Under the pieces are notes generated by a model that was not told the origin of the DNA, did no database searches, and saw only the letters and a list, made by a program, of their open reading frames with translations. A stretch of 64,000 nucleotides of DNA from Rhabditoides inermis (taxonomy: Eukaryota > Nematoda > Chromadorea > Rhabditida > Rhabditidae), in assembly GCA_963966185.1 (NCBI GenBank), contig CAWZYM010000412.1, forward strand, positions 62,001 to 126,000, read 5' to 3'. The position numbers were made by a program, and so were the translations under genes. Below, piece after piece: positions 1-10,649 of the stretch. Position 1 is the stretch's first letter. Each line of letters starts with the position of its first letter.

Positions 1-432
1 AGGAGGGAGAGAGGGAAGGAGGGAGAGAGAGAGGGAGTCTGTGTCTCAACTACACCAGTACCCATTACCACGACGGTTGCCATTTCTCCATCCTTCTTCT
101 CCTCACACGCGGTCTCTTCTCATCGCACAAGACAAAGACGACACAAGTCAGAGAGAGAGATAGGGAGGGGGGAAGGAGAGAGGGAAGGAGGAAGAGAGAG
201 GGGGGAAGGAGAGAGGGAAGGAGGGAGAGAGAGAGAGTCTGTGTCTCAACTACACCAGTACCCACTACCACGACGGTTGCCATTTCTCCCTCCTCCTTCT
301 CCTCACACGCGGTCTCTTCTCATCGCACAAGACAAAGACGACACAAGTCAGAGAGAGAGAGAGGGGGGGGAGGAAGGAGAGAGGAAAGGAGGGAGAGAGA
401 GAGGGAGTCTGTGTCTCAACGACACCAGTACC
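1..432 (+). repeat. GA-rich minisatellite, partial array of three units
   Basis: Each unit has a conserved core of about 115 bp (from AGTCTGTGTCTCAAC to GACACAAGTCA) followed by a purine-only spacer of GA, GGGGG and GGAAGG runs. Cores begin near 48, 237 and 406. The last core is truncated at about 432, where it runs into the unit tail. Same family as the large array at 3975-7983. Confidence 0.9.
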
Positions 433-588
433 CACTACTACGACGGTTGCCATAGTATTATACCTCTTTTGCATATTCAAATTTGGTCATATCTCAGCTC
501 CTATTACAGCTACGACTTTGATACTTCGTATAGGTACGAAGTGCTGGAATACTTATTGTTTAGTATACAATTCATCTAATTATACATC

Positions 589-609
589 ATTTGCATATTC
601 CAAATAAGG
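589..609 (+). promoter_or_regulatory. Composite octamer + CArG site
   Basis: ATTTGCAT (reverse complement of the POU octamer ATGCAAAT) at 589-596 is followed 3 bp later by CCAAATAAGG, a perfect CC(A/T)6GG box, at 600-609. Motif matches are seen directly; binding is inference. Confidence 0.4.
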
Positions 610-669
610 TCATGTGCATAGCTCAGCTCCTATTGTAGATACAAACTCGATACTCGGTACAGGTAACAA

Positions 670-821
670 GTAAACAACTACAAAATGTTTGGTAAACAAG
701 TCGAGTAAACAATTAAGTAAACAACTCCAAATTTCATTCTTAAGGTATCTAATGTCTACTAAACCGAGTAGTGAGTCCATATTTGTTGTTTGAAATAAAC
801 AAGTAAACAAGTTTGTAAACA
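670..821 (+). promoter_or_regulatory. Cluster of forkhead-type GTAAACA sites
   Basis: Several GTAAACA words, the core of the FOXO/FOXA consensus, some abutting at 8-10 bp spacing. The identical cluster recurs at 8200-8351 in e3. Confidence 0.45.
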
Positions 822-975
822 ATATATGCACCTGAATTGACTGACTGTTTTGTCTACGCTTGTTTGAGATAATATTGTAGCCGTTTTAATAGATGAATTA
901 TGGCAAAGAGTTTTTGTAAAGAAATTGGCCTCAGTCTATAATCTATACTCATATGTTTGACTTGTTCTGAAGCTC

Positions 976-998
976 ACTAGCGGCCGCAGGCCGCTAGT
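976..998. other. Terminal hairpin of e1, GCA triloop
   Basis: ACTAGCGGCC (976-985), loop GCA (986-988), GGCCGCTAGT (989-998): a perfect 10-bp stem closed by C-G. The unit end CTAG is at 994-997 and the next unit begins with T at 998. Confidence 0.85.
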
Positions 999-2052
999 CG
1001 CCACTCTCCCCCCCTAAAATGTCCTATGGTGTCTGATGTCCAGACTCATAACTCATTACTCTTTAAACGAATCAGGACACAACTTTGGAGTTAAGGTTTG
1101 GTACTAACTGAGACGCGATGGTTACTATGACATCTCATTTGCATAACTCCTTATAGGGGTTCACTAGCAACCTGACACCTGGACATAGACTGAAAATGAC
1201 ACTTTTCGACCGAATTTTGGTTATAACTCGCTTCATTTCACAGGTACACAGTTACTACTTGGTACATATGACAAGTACCCAAGACTTATAATTTAGGTAA
1301 ACAATACAGGTAAACAAATAAACAAACAAGTAAACAATAAACACATGTTCAAAATTCCATTTTTCAGAACTTGTATGTAAACTTCATCTCATTTTTGAGA
1401 TATGAAGATACCTTTTTAGGGTATTGACAAGTTAAACGTCGACAATCAGATTTTATTGTGTCACCTCATTTGCATATTCCCAAATACTTACGGTAAATGT
1501 TGTCTCTAAATAACTTTTTAAATAGTAAAATTAGTTTCTCAGTCAGTTTTAGACCTAGCGACTTGATACTTGGTACAGGTAACAAGTAAACAAGTTCAAT
1601 TTTTTTGGTAAACAACAACAGTAAACAAGTAAATAAATAAGTAAACAACTCCAAATCTCATTTAAAAGGTATCTCACGTGTACTAGACGAAATACTAAGT
1701 TCATATTTGTGGTTTACAAGTGAAGTAAACAAGTAAACAAGTTTGTAAACAACTCAGAAATGTGTTTTAAAGGTGTCTAACATGTAGTACACAAAGTACT
1801 CAGTTCGATTTTTTTTATTGGACATGTAAACAAGTAAACAAAAAAGTAAACAAATACAAATCTCATTTTAGAGCTGTCTAGCGTGTACTAGACCAAGTAC
1901 TGAGTTGTTTAAAGTTAAGTTATGAGTATATACTCAGAGGTTATACAGCGGAAAGGCGAGCGCGCCGAAGGCGCGCGAGCCTTGGAGCAAACGCGGCGCG
2001 AAGCGCCGCCACTAGCGGCCGGAGGCGAGCGAAGCGAGCCTCCGGCCGCTAG
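998..2052 (+). mobile_element. Unit e2 (class I)
   Basis: 1,055 bp. It starts TCGCCACTCTCC and has the shared head word TATGGTGTC at 1025-1033. An octamer is followed by CCTTATAGGG near 1149, a CArG box spoiled by one G. A forkhead-site cluster fills the middle and a three-hairpin cluster ends at CTAG (2049-2052). The head is about 90% similar to e4. No coding region is seen. Confidence 0.6.
1297..1852 (+). promoter_or_regulatory. Forkhead-type GTAAACA cluster in e2
   Basis: Repeated sub-blocks each hold GTAAACAAGTAAACAA followed by one or two more GTAAACA words. Between them lies the recurring text around GTGTACTAGAC. Some words appear in reverse orientation as TTGTTTAC. Confidence 0.45.
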
Positions 2053-2053
2053 T
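1953..2053. other. Three-hairpin terminal cluster of e2
   Basis: Hairpin 1 (1953-1983): AAGGC, GA, GCGCGCC, loop GAA, GGCGCGC, GA, GCCTT. Hairpin 2 (1993-2009): GCGGCGC, GAA, GCGCCGC. Hairpin 3 (2011-2053): a 16-bp stem from ACTAGCGG, then GA opposite GA, a 2-bp GC helix and a GAA loop. Every stem is complementary except the symmetrical GA/GA steps. Confidence 0.85.
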
Positions 2054-2186
2054 CGCCTGGGTTGGACATATAAATTTGCTTAGGTCAGTGTTTGTCCGGA
2101 CGCATAACACTTTACTCTTTAGGTCCTGGGCGTTCATCTCTTAGGCATAGACTAGCCCAGGCCCGAGAATGGTCACCGCTTGTTCT

Positions 2187-2520
2187 CACCTCATTTGCAT
2201 ACTCCAAATAAGGTCACATTCATTTCTCACTTCCTATTATAGCTACAATCTTCGCACATGGTACAAGTACAAAGTGCTTCAGTACAAACTGTTTGGTATA
2301 CAACTTATTTGATTAAACCTCATTTGCATATTCCAAATAAGGGCATGTTTATAGTTTATATCTCAGCTCCTATTATAGCTACAATCTTGATAGTTGGTAC
2401 GAGTACAAAGTACTTGAGTACAAACTGTTTCGTATATAACTTATTTAATTAAACCTCATTTGCATGTCCCAAATAAGGTCATGTTTATATCTCAGTTCCT
2501 ATTATAGCGCCAATCTCGAT
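2187..2520 (+). repeat. 133-bp repeats with octamer-CArG pairs, first block
   Basis: About 2.5 copies of a unit of roughly 133 bp. Each has ATTTGCAT then, 3 bp on, CCAAATAAGG: octamers at 2193-2200, 2322-2329 and 2458-2465; CArG boxes at 2204-2213, 2333-2342 and 2469-2478. The rest of the unit is AT-rich with TACAAAGTACTTGAGTACAA-like text. Confidence 0.8.
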
Positions 2521-2538
2521 ACTTGGTACAGGTAACAA

Positions 2539-2704
2539 GTAAACAAGTTTAAAACATTAGGTAAACAAGTCAAGTAAACAAGTAAACAAATAAGTAAACA
2601 ACTTAAATATTCATTTAAAAGGTATCTATAGTGTACTAGACCAAGTACTGAGTTCATATTTGTTGTTTACAAGTGACGTAAACAAGTAAACAATTATGTA
2701 AACA
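2539..2704 (+). promoter_or_regulatory. Forkhead-type GTAAACA cluster in e3
   Basis: Multiple GTAAACA words within about 165 bp, including a GTAAACAAGTAAACAA pair, between the two blocks of 133-bp repeats. Confidence 0.45.
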
Positions 2705-3139
2705 ACTCTGAAATGAATTTCATAAGTCTTTAACATGCATTTCACATAACTCTTTACTCTTTGAGTCCTGAGAGTTCATCTCTTAGGGGTAGACTAGCAT
2801 AGGCCCCCAGTCGGTCACCGATTTTTCTCAACTCATTTGCATACATGCAAATTAGGTTTGCAAATTACCCTCTCGGCGAATGGTCTGTAACTTTCGTCTC
2901 AGTGAGAGTTAACACCTGCATTTTGTCATTTAATTATCACTACCGTAATACCTTCGTTCATGAATTAACTCAGATTTTTAACTAATTTTTGAAATTTAAT
3001 CAATTTCCAAAATTTCACATTTCAAATACTCAGAAACATTTACAAATTCATAACTCGCTCGTTTTTCTAGGTAGAAGGTTCTTTCTTTGTACAGGTAACA
3101 GGTAAATAAGTGACCTTTTTTTAGATAAATTTAAATTCT

Positions 3140-3962
3140 AAATAACCTTATTTGAATATCCCAAATAAGGTCATGTTCATATCTCGGCTTCTGTTATAGC
3201 TACAATCTTGATACTTGATGAAAGTACGAGGTACTCGAGTACAAACTGTTTCGTATATAACTTATTTAATTAAACCTCATTTGCATGTCCCAAATAAGGT
3301 CATGTTTATATCTCAGTTCCTATTATAGCTACAATCTTGATACTTGGTGTAAGTACAAAGTACTCGAGTACAATCTGTTTCGTATATAACTTATTTAATT
3401 AAACCTCATTTGCATGTCCCAAATAAGGTCATGTTTATATCTCAGTTCCTATTATAGCGCCAATCTCGATACTTGGTATTTGTACAAAGTATTTGAGTAC
3501 AAACTGTTTGGTATAAAACTTATTTAATTAAACCTCATTTGCATATCCCAATTAAGGTCCTGTTTATATCTCAGCTCCTATTATAGCTACAGTATTGAAG
3601 GTTGGAGTAAGTACAAAGTACTTGAGAACAAACTGTTTGGTATACAACTTATCTAATTATACCTCATTTGCATATTCTAAATAAGGTCATGTTTATAGCT
3701 CAGCTCATTTTATAGCTACAATCTTGATACTTGGAATAAGTACAAAATACTTGGGTACAAACTGTTTCGTATTCAAATTATTTAATTAAACTCAATTGAA
3801 TATCCCAAATAAGGTCTTGTTCATATCTCAGCTCCTGTTATAACTACATTCTTGGTACTTGATATAAGTACAACGTACTGGAGTACAAAATGTTTCGTAT
3901 ATATCTAATTAGACCTCATTTGAATATCCCTAATAAGGTCATGTTCATATCTCAGCTCCTAT
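3140..3962 (+). repeat. 133-bp repeats with octamer-CArG pairs, second block
   Basis: About seven copies at roughly 125-133 bp spacing. Perfect CC(A/T)6GG boxes lie at 3161-3170, 3290-3299, 3419-3428, 3548-3557 (CCAATTAAGG), 3805-3814 and 3929-3938 (CCTAATAAGG). The copy near 3675 is broken. Octamers at 3279-3286, 3408-3415 and 3537-3544 sit exactly 3 bp before their CArG box. In some copies the octamer has decayed to TTTGAAT. Confidence 0.8.
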
Positions 3963-4103
3963 TATCTGCAGATTGTTACCTACAGGGAAAGAGAGGGAAG
4001 AAGAATTAGTGAGAGAGAGAAAGAGGGAGAGAAAGAGAAAGAGAGGGAGAGAGTGCAGCTGTTTCCTATTCTCTCATCACGAAGACAACACAAGTCAGAG
4101 AGA

Positions 4104-4119
4104 GGGGGGGGGGGGGGGG
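4104..4119 (+). repeat. Run of 16 G inside a purine tract
   Basis: An uninterrupted G16 run flanked by GA repeats. It is the longest of several G7-G12 runs in the array spacers (for example near 5508 and 5740). Confidence 0.85.
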
Positions 4120-4755
4120 AGAAAAGAGGGAAGGAGGAAGAGAGAGAGGGAGTCTGTGTCTCAACTACACCAGTACCCACTACCACGACGGTTGCCATTT
4201 CTCCCTCCTCCTTCTCCTCACACGCGGTCTCTTCTCATCGCACAAGACAATGACGACACAAGTCAGAGAGAGAGAGAGGGGGGGGGAAGGAGAGAGGGAA
4301 GGAGGAAGAGAGAGAGGGAGTCTGTGCCTCAACTACACCAGTACCCACTACCACGACGGTTGCCATTTCTCCCTCCTCCTTCTCCTCACACGCGGTCTCT
4401 TCTCATCGCACAAGACAAAGACGACACAAGTCATAGAGAGAGAGGGGGGAAGGAGAGAGGGAAGGAGGAAGAGAGAGAGAGAGGGAGTCTGTGTCTCAAC
4501 TACACCAGTACCCACTACCACGACGGTTGCCAATTCTCCCTCCTCCTTCTCCTCACACGCGGTCTCTTCTTATCGCACAAGACAAAGACGACACAAGTCA
4601 GAAAGAGAAAGGGGGGAAGGAGAGAGGGAAAGAGGGAGAGAGAGAGAGTCTGTGTCTCAACTACACCAGTACCCACTACCACGACGGTTGCCATTTCTCC
4701 CTCCTCCTTCCCCTCACACGCGGTCTCTTCTCATCGCACAAGACAAAGACGACAC

Positions 4756-4796
<41 letters not shown>

Positions 4797-5131
4797 AAGG
4801 AGAAAGAGAGAGAGAGGGAGTCTGTGTCTCAACTACACCAGTAACCACTACCACGACGGTTGCAATTTCTCCCTCCTCCTTCTCCTCACACGCGGTCTCT
4901 TCTCATCGCACAAGACAAAGACGACACAAGTCAGAGAGAGAGAGAGAGAGGGGGGGGGGAAGGAGAGAGGGAAGAAGGAAGAGAGAGAGGGGAAGGAGAG
5001 AGGGAAGAAGGGAGAGAGAGAGAGTCTGTGTCTCAACTACACCAGTACCCACTACCACGACGGTTGCCATTTCTCCCTCCTCCTTCTCCTCACACGCGGT
5101 CTCTTCTCATTGCACAAGACAAAGACGACAC

Positions 5132-5162
<31 letters not shown>

Positions 5163-5894
5163 GAAGGGGGGAAGGAGAGAGGGAAGGAGGGAGAGATAGA
5201 GAGAGAGAGTCTGTGTCTCAACTACACCAGTACCCACTACCACGACGGTTGCCATTTCTCCCTCCTCCTTCTCCTCACACGCGGTCTCTTCTTATCGCAC
5301 AAGACAATGACGACACAAGTCATAGAGAGAGGGAGGGGGGAAGGAGAGAGGGAAGGAGGAAGAGAGAGAGGGGGAGTCTGTGTCTCAACTATACCAGTAC
5401 CCACTACCACGACGGTTGCCATTTCTCCCTCCTCCTTCTTCTCACACGCGGTCTCTTCTCATCGCACAAGACAAAGACGATACAAGTCAGAGAGAGAGAG
5501 AGAGGGGGGGGGGGGAAGGAGAGAGGAAAGAAGGGAGAGGGGGGGGGAAGGAGAGAGGGAAGGACGGAGAGAGAGAGGGGGAGTCTGTGTCTCAACTACA
5601 CCAGTACCCACTACCACGACGGTTGCCATTTCTCCCTCCTCCTTCTTCTCACACGCGGTCTCTTCTCATCGCACAAGACAAAGACGATACAAGTCAGAGA
5701 GAGAGAGGGGGGGGGGAAGGAGAGAGGAAAGAAGGGAGAGAGGGGGGGGGGAAGGAGAGAGGGAAGGAGGGAGAGAGAGAGGGGGAGTCTGTGTCTCAAC
5801 TACACCAGTACCCACTACCACGACGGTTGCCATTTCTCCCTCCTCCTTCTCCTCACACGCGGTCTCTTCTCATCGCACAAGACAAAGACGACAC

Positions 5895-5899
<5 letters not shown>

Positions 5900-5959
<60 letters not shown>

Positions 5960-6037
5960 GGAGGGGGGAGGGGAAGGAGAGAGGGAAGGAGGAAGAGAGA
6001 GGGGGGAAGGAGAGAGGGAAGGAGGGAGAGAAAGAGA
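5900..6037 (+). repeat. Homopurine tract of about 138 bp
   Basis: From the end of one core to the next core the + strand has only A and G: (GA)n, then GGGAGGGGGGAGGGG and repeated GGAAGGAGAGAGGGAAGGAGG. Long mirror-like homopurine tracts can form triplex (H-DNA); that is inference here. Confidence 0.8.
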
Positions 6038-6505
6038 GTCTGTGTCTCAACTACACCAGTACCCACTACCACGACGGTTGCCATTTCTCCCTCCTCCTTC
6101 TCCTCACACGCGGTCTCTTCTCATCGCACAAGACAAAGACGACACAAGTCATAGAGAGAGAGGGGGGAAGGAGAGAGGGAAGGAGGAAGAGAGAGAGAGG
6201 GAGTCTGTGTCTCAACTACACCAGTACCCACTACCACGACGGTTGCCATTTCTCCCTCCTCCTTCTCCTCACACGCGGTCTCTTCTTATCGCACAAGACA
6301 AAGACGACACAAGTCAGAAAAAGAGAGGGTGAGAAGGAGAGAGGTAAGAAGGAAGAGAGAGGGGGGAAGGAGAGAGGGAAGGAGGGAGACAGAGAGAGTC
6401 TGTGTCTCAACTACACCAGTAACCACTACCACGACGGTTGCCATTTCTCCCTCCTCCTTCCCCTCACACGCGGTCTCTTCTCATCGCACAAGACAAAGAC
6501 GACAC

Positions 6506-6545
<40 letters not shown>

Positions 6546-6849
6546 GAAGGAGAGAGAGAGGGAGGAAGAGAGAGAGAGGGAGTCTGTGTCTCAACTACAC
6601 CAGTAACCACTACCACGACGGTTGCCAATTCTCCCTCCTCCTTCTCCTCACACGCGGTCTCTTCTCATCGCACAAGACAAAGACGACACAAGTCAGAGAG
6701 AGAGAGAGGGAAGGAGAGAGGGAAGGAGGGAGAGAGAGAGAGTCTGAGTCTCAACTACACCAGTACCCACTACCACGACGGTTGCCATTTCTCCCTCCTC
6801 CTTCTCCTCACACGCGGTCTCTTCTCATCGCACAAGACAAAGACGACAC

Positions 6850-6899
<50 letters not shown>

Positions 6900-7205
6900 T
6901 GAGAGAGGGAAGGAGGGAGAGAGAGAGAGGGAGTCTGTGTCTCAACTACACCAGTACCCACTACCACGACGGTTGCCATTTCTCCCTCCTCCTTCTCCTC
7001 ACACGCGGTCTCTTCTCATCGCACAAGACAAAGACGACACAAGTCAGAGAAAGAGAGAGAGAGGAGGGAAGGAGAGAGGGAAGGAGGGAGAGAGAGAGTC
7101 TGTGTCTCAACTACACCAGTACCCACTGCCACGACGGTTGCCATTTCTCCCTCCTCCTTCTCCTCACACGTGGTCTCTTCTCATCGCACAAGACAAAGAC
7201 GACAC

Positions 7206-7243
<38 letters not shown>

Positions 7244-7418
7244 AAGGAGAGAGGGAAGGAGGAAGAGAGAAGGGGGGAAGGAGAGAGGGAAGGAGGGAGA
7301 GAGAGAGGGAGTCTGTGTCTCAACTACACCAGTACCCACTGCCACGACGGTTGCCATTTCTCCCTCCTCCTTCTCCTCACACGTGGTCTCTTCTCATCGC
7401 ACAAGACAAAGACGACAT

Positions 7419-7479
<61 letters not shown>

Positions 7480-8118
7480 AGAGGAAGGAGAGAGAGAGGG
7501 AGGAAGAGAGAAGGGGGGAAGGAGAGAGGGAAGGAGGGAGAGAGGGAAGGAGGGAGAGAGAGAGGGAGTCTGTGTCTCAACTACACCAGTACCCATTACC
7601 ACGACGGTTGCCATTTCTCCATCCTTCTTCTCCTCACACGCGGTCTCTTCTCATCGCACAAGACAAAGACGACACAAGTCAGAGAGAGAGATAGGGAGGG
7701 GGGAAGGAGAGAGGGAAGGAGGAAGAGAGAGGGGGGAAGGAGAGAGGGAAGGAGGGAGAGAGAGAGAGTCTGTGTCTCAACTACACCAGTACCCACTACC
7801 ACGACGGTTGCCATTTCTCCCTCCTCCTTCTCCTCACACGCGGTCTCTTCTCATCGCACAAGACAAAGACGACACAAGTCAGAGAGAGAGAGAGGGGGGG
7901 AGGAAGGAGAGAGGAAAGGAGGGAGAGAGAGAGGGAGTCTGTGTCTCAACGACACCAGTACCCACTACTACGACGGTTGCCATAGTATTATACCTCTTTT
8001 GCATATTCAAATTTGGTCATATCTCAGCTCCTATTACAGCTACGACTTTGATACTTCGTATAGGTACGAAGTGCTGGAATACTTATTGTTTAGTATACAA
8101 TTCATCTAATTATACATC

Positions 8119-8139
8119 ATTTGCATATTCCAAATAAGG
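8119..8139 (+). promoter_or_regulatory. Composite octamer + CArG site
   Basis: Copy of the site at 589-609: ATTTGCAT 8119-8126, CCAAATAAGG 8130-8139. Confidence 0.4.
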
Positions 8140-8199
8140 TCATGTGCATAGCTCAGCTCCTATTGTAGATACAAACTCGATACTCGGTACAGGTAACAA

Positions 8200-8351
8200 G
8201 TAAACAACTACAAAATGTTTGGTAAACAAGTCGAGTAAACAATTAAGTAAACAACTCCAAATTTCATTCTTAAGGTATCTAATGTCTACTAAACCGAGTA
8301 GTGAGTCCATATTTGTTGTTTGAAATAAACAAGTAAACAAGTTTGTAAACA
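8200..8351 (+). promoter_or_regulatory. Forkhead-type GTAAACA cluster, e3 tail
   Basis: Same cluster as 670-821, offset by 7,530 bp. Confidence 0.45.
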
Positions 8352-8505
8352 ATATATGCACCTGAATTGACTGACTGTTTTGTCTACGCTTGTTTGAGAT
8401 AATATTGTAGCCGTTTTAATAGATGAATTATGGCAAAGAGTTTTTGTAAAGAAATTGGCCTCAGTCTATAATCTATACTCATATGTTTGACTTGTTCTGA
8501 AGCTC

Positions 8506-8528
8506 ACTAGCGGCCGCAGGCCGCTAGT
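8506..8528. other. Terminal hairpin of e3, GCA triloop
   Basis: Identical to 976-998: 10-bp stem, GCA loop, CTAG ending at 8527. Confidence 0.85.
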
Positions 8529-8670
8529 CGCCTCTCTCTCCCCCTAAAATTTCCTATGGTGTCCGTCTGATGTCCAGACTCATAACTCATTACTCTTTTA
8601 ACGAATCAGGATATAACTTCGGAGTTAAGGTTCAGTACTACATGAGACGCGATGGCTACTTTGACATCTC

Positions 8671-8692
8671 ATTTGCATAACTCCTTATATGG
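8671..8692 (+). promoter_or_regulatory. Octamer + CArG (CCTTATATGG) site, e4 head
   Basis: ATTTGCAT 8671-8678, 4 bp gap, CCTTATATGG 8683-8692. Confidence 0.4.
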
Positions 8693-8794
8693 GTTCACTA
8701 ACAACTCTGGACTTAGAATCTGGAGTTTGTGACACTTCTATATGAACTCTGTCAGTTTTCGACCTAGAGACTTGATACTTGGTACAAGTAACAA

Positions 8795-9376
8795 GTAAAC
8801 AAGTTTAAAAAATTTGGTAAACAACAACAGTAAACAAGTAAACAAAGAAGTAAACAACTCCAAATCCTATTTTAAAGGTATCTAACGTGTACTAGACCAA
8901 GTACTGAGTTCATATGTGTTGGTAACAAGTGAAGTAAACAAGTAAACAAGTTTGTAAACAACTCAGAAATGTGTTTTTTATGTCTCTAACATATAGTACA
9001 CAAAGTACAGAGTTTGATTTCGTAATTTATTTGGCATGTAAACATGTAAACAAATAAGTAAACAACTCCAAATCTCATTTCAAAGGTATATAACGTGTAC
9101 TAGACCAAGTAATGAGTTCATATTTGTTGTTTACAAGTGAAGTAAACAAGTAAACAAGTTTGTAAACAACTCAGAAATGTGTTTTAAAGATCTCTAACAT
9201 GTAGTACACAAAGTACTCAGTTCTATTTTATTGTTTATTTGGCATGTAAACAAGTAAACAATTAAGTGAACAACCCCAAATCTCATTTTAAAGGTCTCTA
9301 ACGTGTACTAGACCAAGTACTGAGTTTATAATTGTTGATTACAAGTGAAGTAAACAAGTAAACAACTTTGTAAACA
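8795..9376 (+). promoter_or_regulatory. Dense forkhead-type GTAAACA cluster, e4
   Basis: Eight GTAAACA words lie within 8795-8961 alone (about one per 21 bp). The pattern then repeats about every 180 bp in variants around the words CTAGACCAAGTACTGAGTT and AACTCAGAAATGTGTTT. Inverted TTGTTTAC words occur at the left of most groups. Confidence 0.5.
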
Positions 9377-9424
9377 ACTCAGAAATGTGTTTTAAAGGTC
9401 TCTAACGTGTATTCTAATACAATA

Positions 9425-9955
9425 TACTTAATTAGTGTGCGTTATTTGTTAGAATATCACTTTGTAAGACCTATGAGTATGATTCGTGAAACCAATATCG
9501 GTTGCGGCATCCAAAAAATCAGTTGAGCATATTGACCGCTGACAGGATCAATCAGGCAAGATGCAAAACGTAAAATACAGTAGATCTAAGTTTCAACTTC
9601 TTAGAAAAACTATTTTTAATTCTCTCATCCCTTTCACCAATGACACCTTAGGTCCTGAGTATCTGCCAGGTACCGTCTCACCTGTGGCCTCTCACCTGTC
9701 ACCTGAGATAAATTAGCATAAACGTCAAATTTCACCTTAGAGACCCGTAACTTTCTTTCAGATGAGAGTTCACAACTGGATTTTGTTATTTATTTATCAC
9801 TACCGTGACACCTTTATTCATTAATTAATTTAGATTTCTATATAATTTTTGAAATTAAAATTAATATTTAAAATTTCACCTTTTTACTCAGAAATAATCT
9901 AAAATGTATAACTCGGTTAGTTTTCAAGGTAGTGGACTCATACTTGGTACAGGTA
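9425..9955. other. Non-tandem segment of e4, no gene seen
   Basis: 9425-9700 matches nothing else in the window and has no long open frame or recognisable motif. 9740-9955 is AT-rich and similar to 2870-3120 and to about 17510-17700, so it is a shared class I sub-block. Confidence 0.6.
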
Positions 9956-9995
9956 ACAAGTAAATAAATACAAAATTTCAAGTTAACAAACTTAC

Positions 9996-10126
9996 GTAAA
10001 CAAGTAAACAAAAAAGTAAACAATTCCAAATCTCTTTATTTTGATATCTAATTAATACTAAACCTGCAGGAGAGTTCAAAGGTACTGTTTACAAGACAGG
10101 TAAACAAGTAAACAAAAATGTAAACA
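9996..10126 (+). promoter_or_regulatory. Forkhead-type GTAAACA cluster, e4 3' part
   Basis: Two groups of two to four GTAAACA words on either side of the inverted word GTTTAC near 10088. Confidence 0.4.
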
Positions 10127-10260
10127 ATTATAAAACTTGAGATTTCGAGGTTTGATGTGTACTAAAGCCATAGTACTCCGAAACTTGAGATTTCGATGTC
10201 TGATGTGTACTAGAGCCATAGTAGAGTTCAGATTTGAAATTTTGATGATTTGACGCGGAG

Positions 10261-10365
10261 AGGCGAGCGCGCCGAAGGCGCGCGAGCCTTGGAGCGCAGT
10301 GCGGCGGCGAAGCCGCCGCCACTAGCGGGCCGGAGGCGAGCGAAGCGAGCCTCCGGCCCGCTAGT
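10261..10365. other. Three-hairpin terminal cluster of e4, with paired changes
   Basis: Hairpin 1 (10261-10289) has the GCGCGCC stem with GAA loop and flanking GA/GA. Hairpin 2 (10301-10319) is GCGGCGGC, GAA, GCCGCCGC. Hairpin 3 (10321-10365) has a 17-bp stem, GA/GA, GC, GAA. Compared with e2, hairpins 2 and 3 have gained bases on both arms so that pairing is kept. Confidence 0.85.
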
Positions 10366-10504
10366 CGCCTCTCTCTCCCCCTAAAATTTCCTATGGCGAC
10401 CGTATGTCCAGAGTCATAACTCATTACTCTTTTCACGAATCAGGATACAACTTTGCGGTTAAGGTTTGGTGTCACCTGAGACGCGATGGTTACTCTGACA
10501 TCTC

Positions 10505-10526
10505 ATTTGCATAACTCCTTATATGG
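10505..10526 (+). promoter_or_regulatory. Octamer + CArG (CCTTATATGG) site, e5 head
   Basis: ATTTGCAT 10505-10512, 4 bp gap, CCTTATATGG 10517-10526. Confidence 0.4.
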
Positions 10527-10649
10527 GTTCCACGAGAGGAACTTTGGACTTTGACTCGAAAACAGACTTTTCACTATAACTGAATAACGAATTGAGGTAG
10601 ACAGTTCATATTTACACCATACAACAACCTAACTAAGACAAAACTTTTG

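Larger units (their letters stand above)
1..997 (+). mobile_element. Unit e1 (class I), 3' part only
   Basis: The window opens inside this unit. It holds three GA-rich array units (to about 430), a stretch of about 540 bp with an octamer-CArG site and forkhead-type sites, and a terminal GCA-loop hairpin ending in CTAG at 997. The whole segment matches 7531-8527 apart from about one G in a poly-G run, so e1 is the 3' end of another copy of e3. Identity drops to roughly 90% immediately after 997/8527, which supports this position as a unit boundary. Confidence 0.6.
3975..7983 (+). repeat. GA-rich minisatellite array, about 21 units
   Basis: Cores starting near 4151, 4320, 4486, 4647, 4819, 5023, 5208, 5374, 5581, 5786, 6037, 6202, 6397, 6579, 6740, 6932, 7097, 7310, 7567, 7768 and 7937 recur every 160-257 bp. 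Core sequence is conserved and length variation is almost all in the purine-only spacer. A diverged half unit near 4057-4100 marks the left edge; the last core is truncated at about 7983. Long open frames cross it in all three + frames because the core lacks stops. They are not genes. Confidence 0.92.
2053..8527 (+). mobile_element. Unit e3 (class I), 6.5 kb, carries the large GA array
   Basis: It starts TCGCCTGGG at 2053 and ends at the hairpin CTAG at 8527. Order: short head, 133-bp repeats, forkhead cluster, an AT-rich block near 2870-3120 that recurs near 9740-9955, more 133-bp repeats, the GA-rich array (3975-7983), and a tail identical to e1. It is the longest unit in the window because of the arrays. 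No real gene is seen. Confidence 0.55.
8528..10364 (+). mobile_element. Unit e4 (class I)
   Basis: 1,837 bp. TCGCCTCTCTC start, TATGGTGTC head word, octamer-CArG site, two forkhead clusters, a stretch at 9425-9700 not seen elsewhere in the window, the AT-rich block shared with e3, and a three-hairpin cluster. The last hairpin has one extra base pair compared with e2, e5, e6 and e9. Confidence 0.6.

Noticed and set aside
2141..2150. TTAGGC telomere word
   Set aside because: Single isolated occurrences only, no tandem run, so no evidence of a telomere.
3973..8109. Very long open frames (up to 634 codons) in all three + frames of the GA-rich array
   Set aside because: They arise because the repeated core has no stops and the spacer reads as Arg-Glu or Glu-Gly repeats. 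They overlap each other in every frame, have no domain, and track array boundaries.
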